Of a stretch of DNA of 64,000 nt, positions 58,964 to 64,000 are shown in pieces. Source of the stretch: Streptomyces sp. A0642 (GTDB taxonomy: Bacteria; Actinomycetota; Actinomycetes; Streptomycetales; Streptomycetaceae); assembly GCF_004795105.1 (NCBI RefSeq), contig NZ_SSBL01000020.1:79942-143941 (forward strand), written 5' to 3'. Under the pieces are notes generated by a model. The model was given only the letters and a program-made list of their open reading frames with translations. It searched no databases and was not told the origin of the DNA. Both the position numbers and the translations under genes were made by a program. Position 1 is the stretch's first letter. Each line of letters opens with the position of its first letter.

Positions 58964-59479
58964 TCAGCGGTCGGAGATCCGCATCTCGAACCAGGTGGTC
59001 TTGCCGCGCGGCAGCAGATCGACGCCCCACCGGTCGGAGAGCTTGTCGACCAGGAAGAGCCCGCGCCCACTGACGTCCATCTCCTGGACGGGCATCAGGC
59101 ACGGCAGTCCGCGCGAGGGGTCACGCACCTCGATCCTGATCCAGCCGCGACGGCGCATCATCCGTAAGCCGAAGACCCTGGCGCCGGTGTGCCGCACGGC
59201 GTTCCCGACGAGTTCGGACACCAGCAGAACGGCATGCTCGGCGGTCTGCGGGGACAGCGCCCACTGGCGCAGCACCACGCAGGAGGTGAGCCTGCGGGCG
59301 GTGGCGGCCGACTCCGGACGGGAGGGCAGCCGGACTTCGTCCTCCGTCGGATTTCCGAACAACTCCAGCGCTTGGAACGCCTGTTCGTCCTCGACGGCCG
59401 GCATCCTCCGTGCCGCGGTCGCGCTGCTGCGCTGTCGCGGCTGCTCCACACCCTCCAGGCCCGCCATGGACACCATCAT
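58964..59479 (-). CDS. RsbW-like ATP-binding protein (HATPase_c)
   Basis: A 171-residue GHKL ATPase domain. The N-box is VSELVGNAVRHTG, the G1 box DVSGRGLFLVDKLSDRWG, and the last strand GKTTWFEMRI. Such Streptomyces proteins are like anti-sigma kinases (RsbW/SpoIIAB), but most have no known sigma partner. An N-terminal region (about 45 residues) precedes the ATPase core. Start choice is uncertain: ATG 59479, 59476 and 59467 lie close together in the same frame. A STAS protein is encoded 3.5 kb away and is a possible substrate. Confidence 0.88.
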   Translation of the reverse strand: MMVSMAGLEGVEQPRQRSSATAARRMPAVEDEQAFQALELFGNPTEDEVRLPSRPESAATARRLTSCVVLRQWALSPQTAEHAVLLVSELVGNAVRHTGARVFGLRMMRRRGWIRIEVRDPSRGLPCLMPVQEMDVSGRGLFLVDKLSDRWGVDLLPRGKTTWFEMRISDR

Positions 59480-59647
59480 GGCTGCCCAGCGGACGCTCCG
59501 TGGCCGTTCCGCGGGAATCCCTGACCCGGAATCAGGCCTTCCGTGGCAGGCTCCGGGCATATGCCGTTGGCAGAATGCATCGTTGGACACCCGCGCTGAC
59601 CTGCCCGTATGCCGAAGCCGAGCGGGTTCGCCGGAAGGGGTGAGCGG

Positions 59648-59676
59648 CTGAGCCTTAAGGTTGCCTTAAGGCTCAG
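59648..59676 (-). terminator. Perfect AT-containing hairpin after the enoyl-CoA hydratase gene
   Basis: CTGAGCCTTAAGG (59648-59660) pairs with CCTTAAGGCTCAG (59664-59676) around TTG. It is 55 bases past the hydratase stop and could also act as an operator for the minus-strand gene beyond. Confidence 0.75.
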
Positions 59677-59730
59677 CTAATCCGCCCACACGGATGAACG
59701 CGCGCCCAGCCGTTCCCAACTGGCGTTCGG

Positions 59731-60498
59731 TTAGAGGAACTTGGCCTTGCCCGGACCCTCTTCCACGAAACTGCGCATTCCGCGCTCGCGGTCCTCGGTG
59801 GCGAAGAGGCCCGCGAACCAGGTCCGCTCGATGGTGAGGCCGGTGTCGATGTCCGTCTCCAGTCCCGCGTCGACGGCCTCCTTGGCGGCACGCAGCGCGA
59901 GCGCCGGGCCCTTCGCCAGCTTGGCCGCCCAGGCGTGCGCCTGCTCGTACACCTCGGCGGCGGGCACCACACGGTCCACCAGGCCCATGGTCAGGGCCTC
60001 CTCGGCCTTCACGTGACGGCCGGTGAAGATCAGGTCCTTGGCCTTCGCGGGGCCCACCAGCCGGGCGAGGCGCTGGGTGCCGCCCGCCCCCGGGATCAGC
60101 CCGAGCATGATCTCCGGCTGCCCCAGCTTGGCGTTGTCCCCGGCGATCCGGAAGTCCGCGCACAGGGCCAGCTCGCAGCCTCCGCCGAGCGCGTAGCCGG
60201 TGACGGCGGCGACGACCGGCTTGGGGATCCGGGCCACCGCGGTGAAGGAGTCCTGCAGCGCCTTGGAGCGGACGATCATCGCCGGGTGGTCCATCGCCTG
60301 CATCTCCTTGATGTCCGCGCCGGCCGCGAACACCTTCTCGCCGCCGTAGAGCACCACGGCGCGCACGTCGTCGCGCCGGGACGCCTCTTCGGCGAGCTCG
60401 CGCAGCCGGTCCTGGGTGGCGATGTCCAGGGCGTTCATCGGGGGACGGTCCAGCCGGATCGTGCCCACGCCGCCGCTTACTTCGAGGGTTACGGTCAT
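59731..60498 (-). CDS. Enoyl-CoA hydratase/isomerase
   Basis: A 255-residue crotonase-fold enzyme that hydrates trans-2-enoyl-CoA in beta-oxidation. Oxyanion-hole residues are in FAAGADIKEM and GYALGGGCELAL. Both catalytic glutamates appear to be present: one in GGGCELALCAD and one in LGQPEIMLGLIPGAGGTQRL, as in true hydratases. The C-terminus is FVEEGPGKAKFL. Start ATG 60498 matches the family (MTVTLEVSGGVGTIRLDRP). It stands alone next to a cold-shock-domain gene. Confidence 0.95.
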   Translation of the reverse strand: MTVTLEVSGGVGTIRLDRPPMNALDIATQDRLRELAEEASRRDDVRAVVLYGGEKVFAAGADIKEMQAMDHPAMIVRSKALQDSFTAVARIPKPVVAAVTGYALGGGCELALCADFRIAGDNAKLGQPEIMLGLIPGAGGTQRLARLVGPAKAKDLIFTGRHVKAEEALTMGLVDRVVPAAEVYEQAHAWAAKLAKGPALALRAAKEAVDAGLETDIDTGLTIERTWFAGLFATEDRERGMRSFVEEGPGKAKFL

Positions 60499-60574
60499 GG
60501 GAGGCAGGTTAACCGGCGCTAACACCGGCCCGGACGGGCCGGGGCCGGTGCGGTTCGTCACAACGGGACACCGG

Positions 60575-60606
60575 CCGGGGCCCGGGGCCGTCGTCCCGGG
60601 CCCCGG
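60575..60606 (-). terminator. Terminator of the cold-shock-domain gene
   Basis: A perfect 12-base-pair stem (60575-60586 with 60595-60606) with an eight-base loop, directly after the stop codon at 60611. Confidence 0.85.
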
Positions 60607-60610
60607 CGGC

Positions 60611-61054
60611 TCAGCCCTCGATCCAGCCGTGGTTCTTGGCGAACTGGAGCATCCCCTGGCGTACCTGGAGGATGTGCGCCGCGGTGAGCCCGGGGGCCGA
60701 TTCCAGCAGGACTTCGGTGACGTCCCGTACGTACTCCTCCGCGTTGAGCACGTCGCACAACACGTCGTCGCCGTCCGCGGCCTGCCTGCTCGGGGACTCC
60801 GAGCGCTGCGTGAAGACGGACGCCGGAACCGGCGCGCCCTCCGCGGCCCTGCCCGCGGCCAGACGCACCGAGGACGCCTTCAGCCCCCGGTCGCCCTGCT
60901 CGATCTCGAACTCGACCATCAGACCGGGCCGGAGGGCTTCCTCGGCCATGCGAAGGTCGTTCACGTGCAGGAAGACGTCCTCACCCCCGTGGTCGGGGGC
61001 GATGAACCCGTAACCCTTCGCGCCGTCGAAACGCACCACGCGACCAAAGACCAT
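60611..61054 (-). CDS. Cold-shock-domain protein with C-terminal extension
   Basis: A 147-residue protein. The first 65 residues are a cold-shock domain with RNP1 KGYGFI and RNP2 VFLHV. The remaining 80 residues form a separate, probably helical, region (LCDVLNAEEYVRDVTEVLLESAPGLTAAHILQVRQGMLQFA) found in Streptomyces relatives. Simple CspA proteins stop at about 67 residues, so the extension may add a partner-binding function. Start ATG 61054; GTG 61063 with GAGAGGG is possible. It is not part of the helicase-CspA cassette. Confidence 0.92.
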   Translation of the reverse strand: MVFGRVVRFDGAKGYGFIAPDHGGEDVFLHVNDLRMAEEALRPGLMVEFEIEQGDRGLKASSVRLAAGRAAEGAPVPASVFTQRSESPSRQAADGDDVLCDVLNAEEYVRDVTEVLLESAPGLTAAHILQVRQGMLQFAKNHGWIEG

Positions 61055-61256
61055 CGGAAACACCCTCTCAACAAGTCCCGGACCCGTGTCCGGGACACCC
61101 CTGTCGCACTACGCCGGAACCCGTCCACCCACTCCGGACACGCCCTGCGACTACCTGACCCTGACCCTAGCGTCCCGGACGCCCTTGCCCTCCGGACGGT
61201 GTCCGGACCTTCGCCGCGGCGCCGTAGCCGTCCGCCCGCGGCCTGGGAGTCCGCGG

Positions 61257-62195
61257 TCAGGAGGCCGGGCCGGCAGGCCCCGGCCGGCCCGCGGGCGGGT
61301 CCACCTCGTCGAGGAAGGTCCGCATCACCTGACGGAAGCGCTCCGGCTCCTCGAGGTGCGGCAGGTGACTGGACTCCTCGAACATCTCCCAGCGAGCGCC
61401 CGGAATGAGGTCCTGGAACGGCTGGACCGTCGCCGGGGTGGCTTCGTCGTACCGCCCGGAGATCAGCAGGGTGGGCACGGCGACGTCGGGGCAGAGGTCG
61501 ATGACGGACCAGTCGCGCAGCGTGCCGTCCACGTGGAACTCGCTGGGGCCGTTCATCGCGTAGTAGACGGTGGGGTCGTTGTACACCTCGTAGAACGAGG
61601 CCAGGTAGTCACGGGGCCAGGGCTTGAGCCGGCAGACGTGCCGCTCGTAGAAGGTGCGCATGGCCGCGTGGTACTCGTCCGTCTCGGTGGTTCCGGCGGC
61701 CTCGTGCCGGAGCAGCGTCTCGTTGACCCCGGGCGGCAACTGGTCCCTGAGGACCTTGGCCTCCTGGAGCCAGAGCGGATACGAGGCGGGCGAGTTGGCG
61801 ATCACCAGGCCGCGCAGGCCGGCCGGCCGTGCCGCGGCGTGGTGCGTGACGAGCATGCCGCCCCAGGACTGGCCGAACAGTACGTAGTTGTCGGCTATCC
61901 CGAGACCCGTGAGCAGGTTGTCGAGTTCCGCGGCGAACAGCTCCACCGTCCAGAAGTCCGCCCCGCGGTCGGGCAGATGGGTCGATCCGCCGTTCCCGAT
62001 CTGGTCGTAGTGCACGACGGACCAGCCGTCGTCGGCCAGGTCGGAGAGGTTCCGCAGATAGTCGTGGGTGGATCCCGGGCCTCCGTGCACGACGACGAGC
62101 GTGGGCCGGTCGGAGCGAAGGTCGCCCGTCACCCGGTACCAGGTCTCGTACTCGCCGAAGGGCAGGGTCCCCTTGTCGCTGGGTGCGACGGTCAC
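61257..62195 (-). CDS. Proline iminopeptidase-family (S33) alpha/beta hydrolase
   Basis: A 312-residue hydrolase. The oxyanion motif is VVVHGGPGSTHDYL and the nucleophile elbow FGQSWGGML; the acid Asp is in SGRYDEATP and the His in ESSHLPHLEEP, giving a complete triad. The YDQIGNGGS motif fits the proline iminopeptidase-2 subfamily. These enzymes remove N-terminal residues from peptides or act as esterases/amidases. It lies directly downstream of a type I polyketide synthase gene (81-base gap), so a tailoring role in that pathway is possible but unproven. Start ATG 62195. Confidence 0.9.
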   Translation of the reverse strand: MTVAPSDKGTLPFGEYETWYRVTGDLRSDRPTLVVVHGGPGSTHDYLRNLSDLADDGWSVVHYDQIGNGGSTHLPDRGADFWTVELFAAELDNLLTGLGIADNYVLFGQSWGGMLVTHHAAARPAGLRGLVIANSPASYPLWLQEAKVLRDQLPPGVNETLLRHEAAGTTETDEYHAAMRTFYERHVCRLKPWPRDYLASFYEVYNDPTVYYAMNGPSEFHVDGTLRDWSVIDLCPDVAVPTLLISGRYDEATPATVQPFQDLIPGARWEMFEESSHLPHLEEPERFRQVMRTFLDEVDPPAGRPGPAGPAS

Positions 62196-62276
62196 GTCAC
62201 TTCGCCTCGCTTCGATTGGATTCGCTGTGGTCGGGTGGGGTGCGTTCCGGATCTGTCTTCTCCCGGTCCGGTCCGG

Positions 62277-64000
62277 TCATTCGGCCGCTCCTGTGCCGGC
62301 CGCCGCGTCGTGCGACTCCAGCCATTCACCGATCACCTGCGCGGTCTCCTCGGCACGGTCCTCGACGAGGGTGAAGTGGTTGGCGCGGACGGTCCGCAGG
62401 GTGTGAGCGGCCTCCCAGGGCTCGGCACGGCCGCTGACCAGGTCGGGGGATGCGTCGTCCCCGTCCGGGACGAAGGACTGGGTGCACTGGACGAACAGCA
62501 CCGGGGCCTCGACCGGGGTGAGGGGGAGTCGCGGGACCAGTTCCACCCAGCGGCCCATCGCGGAGAGCCTGCTGCTGTCGAACCGCCCGAAGACCGCTTC
62601 CTTGTCGAACATGCCGAGGGCGAGGCCGTCGAGGGGGACGCCCTCGCTGCCGCCGTCGTGGACCTTGAAGGTGTCCAGCAGGACGACACCTGCCGGGCTC
62701 ACCCCGCATTCCCGTTCCAGGTGTCCGGCGGTGGCGTAGGCCAGGGTTCCCCCGGACGAGTAGCCGAGCAGGACGAACGGCTTGCCGTCGGCGGCCTCCA
62801 GCACGCTCCGGGCGAGCGCCTGAACGGCGGCGTCGGAGGACGTGGGCAGGCTCTCCCCCGCGACGAATCCGGGGACGGGCAGTGCGGAGATCCTGCGCCT
62901 GCCTCCGAAGTGGGACACGAGACGCGCGTGCTGATGGACGCCCCCGGTGGCCATGGGGGTGCTGAGGCAGATGAGGTGCGGGCCTTCGGGTCCGTCCGCG
63001 AGACGGACGGCGGCGGGAAGCCGGTCGAGCTCGTCCACCGAGCCGAATCCCGGCCGCACGTCGGCTGCCGCCTGGAGGAGTGCGAAGCCCTTGTCCGCAC
63101 GCCCGGAGACGACGGCGCCGTGGAACATGTCGCGGAGCGTCTCGGGCGGCCGGCCGGCCGACTGAGGGGCGGCCCCGCTCTCCGGCCCGGCGTGCGCGTC
63201 GGCCGGTCGCGCTGCTTCGTCGGTGTCACCGGTCGCGAGGGGGCCCGCGGCCAGGAGATCCGTACGCAGAAGCCGGGCGAGTTCCGCGGGGCTCTTGCTG
63301 TCGAAGACCACCATCGGGGGAAGCTTCAGTCCGGTGTCCTTCATCAGGGCGTTGCGGAGTTCCATCGCACTCAGCGAGTCGAACCCGGCTTCCAGGAAGT
63401 CCCGTTCCGCATCGAGCGCGTCCGCGCTGCTGTGCCCGAGGAGCGCGGCGGCCCGCTCCATGACGAGCGCCCGGAGAAGGTCCTCCTGCCCGGTCCCGTC
63501 GGCCTGCGCGAACCGCTGCCGCAGGGAGGCCGCGTCGGCTCTGGAGACCGTACTGCGCCGCCTGGTGGTGGGGACGAGGTCGCGGAGGAGGGCGGGGAGG
63601 GTGTCGGTACGGGACCGGAGCGCGGCGACATCCATCGGCAACGGAACCAGAGCGGCCCGGCCGGACGCCAGCCCCGCATCGAACAACGCGAGCCCCTGCT
63701 CAGGCTCCAACGCCGGCAGCCCCTGCCGCCTCATCCGCTCCAGATCCGCCTCACCCAGCCACTGCCCCATCCCCGCACCCGCCCACAGCCCATACGCCAG
63801 GGAAGTGGCCGGCAGCCCCTCCGCCCGGCGCCGCACCGCCAACGCGTCCAGGAACACGTTCGCCGCCGCATAATTCGCCTGACCCGCCGCCAGCACAGAA
63901 CCACCCGCCGACGAGAACATCACGAAGAACGCCAACTCCCGCTCACACGTCAACTCATGCAAATACCACGCACCATCCGCCTTCGCCCCCAACACCCGAT
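62277..64000 (-). CDS. Type I polyketide synthase, C-terminal end (KR-ACP-TE), runs off the right edge
   Basis: The frame is open to the window edge; 574 residues of the C-terminus are seen. They begin inside a ketoreductase (VLGAKADGAWYLHELT, then FSSAGGS and QANYAAANVFLDALA with active-site Ser and Tyr). An acyl carrier domain follows (DFLEAGFDSLSAMELRN, phosphopantetheine serine in DSL), then a thioesterase with GYSSGGTLAY (nucleophile Ser) and NHFTLVED (His). The thioesterase marks this as the final module that releases or cyclises the chain. Substrate, size and product cannot be judged from this end. It marks the edge of a polyketide cluster to the right. Confidence 0.97.
   Translation of the reverse strand, partial: RVLGAKADGAWYLHELTCERELAFFVMFSSAGGSVLAAGQANYAAANVFLDALAVRRRAEGLPATSLAYGLWAGAGMGQWLGEADLERMRRQGLPALEPEQGLALFDAGLASGRAALVPLPMDVAALRSRTDTLPALLRDLVPTTRRRSTVSRADAASLRQRFAQADGTGQEDLLRALVMERAAALLGHSSADALDAERDFLEAGFDSLSAMELRNALMKDTGLKLPPMVVFDSKSPAELARLLRTDLLAAGPLATGDTDEAARPADAHAGPESGAAPQSAGRPPETLRDMFHGAVVSGRADKGFALLQAAADVRPGFGSVDELDRLPAAVRLADGPEGPHLICLSTPMATGGVHQHARLVSHFGGRRRISALPVPGFVAGESLPTSSDAAVQALARSVLEAADGKPFVLLGYSSGGTLAYATAGHLERECGVSPAGVVLLDTFKVHDGGSEGVPLDGLALGMFDKEAVFGRFDSSRLSAMGRWVELVPRLPLTPVEAPVLFVQCTQSFVPDGDDASPDLVSGRAEPWEAAHTLRTVRANHFTLVEDRAEETAQVIGEWLESHDAAAGTGAAE

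Noticed and set aside
1..64000. tRNA, rRNA, insertion sequences, integrases, phage genes or attachment sites
   Set aside because: I looked for tRNA-like cloverleaf sequences, CCA-adjacent ends, transposase motifs and flanking direct repeats on both strands and saw none that could be supported.

Overview
The window is very GC-rich with strongly biased third codon positions, frequent GTG/TTG starts and tightly packed genes separated by long GC stem-loops. It is chromosomal DNA of a Streptomyces species. From memory, and unchecked here, the gene order from gatB to sdaA follows the S. coelicolor SCO5501-to-SCO5469 region, and the EF-hand, ATP-binding and enoyl-CoA hydratase genes near the right end resemble SCO5464-SCO5459. 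The stretch between these blocks (about 40.6-55.5 kb) looks like inserted or rearranged material.

Left part (1-25.7 kb): the end of an AAA-type regulator, a small membrane protein, an MMPL exporter and a membrane Ser/Thr kinase with an extracellular NPCBM-like domain. The gatC-gatA-(small membrane protein)-gatB operon makes Gln-tRNA(Gln)/Asn-tRNA(Asn) by transamidation. Next come rmdB (GGDEF-EAL protein), ligA (NAD-dependent DNA ligase), a MetE-like protein, an SDR, a LOG-family protein, a DUF427 protein, an alpha/beta hydrolase lacking its nucleophile serine, mnmA and a cysteine desulfurase (tRNA 2-thiouridine pathway), and a secreted amidase. A TetR repressor diverges from two small membrane proteins, followed by a WYL regulator and a thioesterase.

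Middle (25.7-40.6 kb): an oligopeptide ABC transporter operon (permease, lipoprotein, permease, two ATPases and probably a TRIC-family channel). Two adjacent SseB-like proteins and a P-loop protein come next. A tandem glycine riboswitch then controls gcvT-gcvH, with glyA behind and sdaA after a terminator. This is a serine/glycine homeostasis block.

Accessory stretch (40.6-55.5 kb): a GAF-like/SpoIIE-type PP2C phosphatase and a cold-shock cassette (two small proteins, a DEAD-box helicase and a CspA-like protein, the last two with matching leader hairpins). A cellulose cluster follows: a GH5 endoglucanase, a CelR/CebR-like LacI repressor and an AA10 lytic polysaccharide monooxygenase, tied together by four TGGGAGCGCTCCCA-type operators; the LPMO carries a TTA codon. 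After these come a secreted SGNH esterase, an orphan class I terpene synthase and a STAS protein. This stretch and the left part also hold several short tandem duplications, two of which straddle stop codons.

Right end (55.5-64 kb): an EF-hand protein, a GNAT protein, a coupled pair of lipoproteins (degenerate NodB-like and YncE-like beta-propeller), an RsbW-like ATPase, enoyl-CoA hydratase, a cold-shock-domain protein, and the edge of a type I polyketide cluster (S33 hydrolase, then KR-ACP-thioesterase of a terminal module running off the window).
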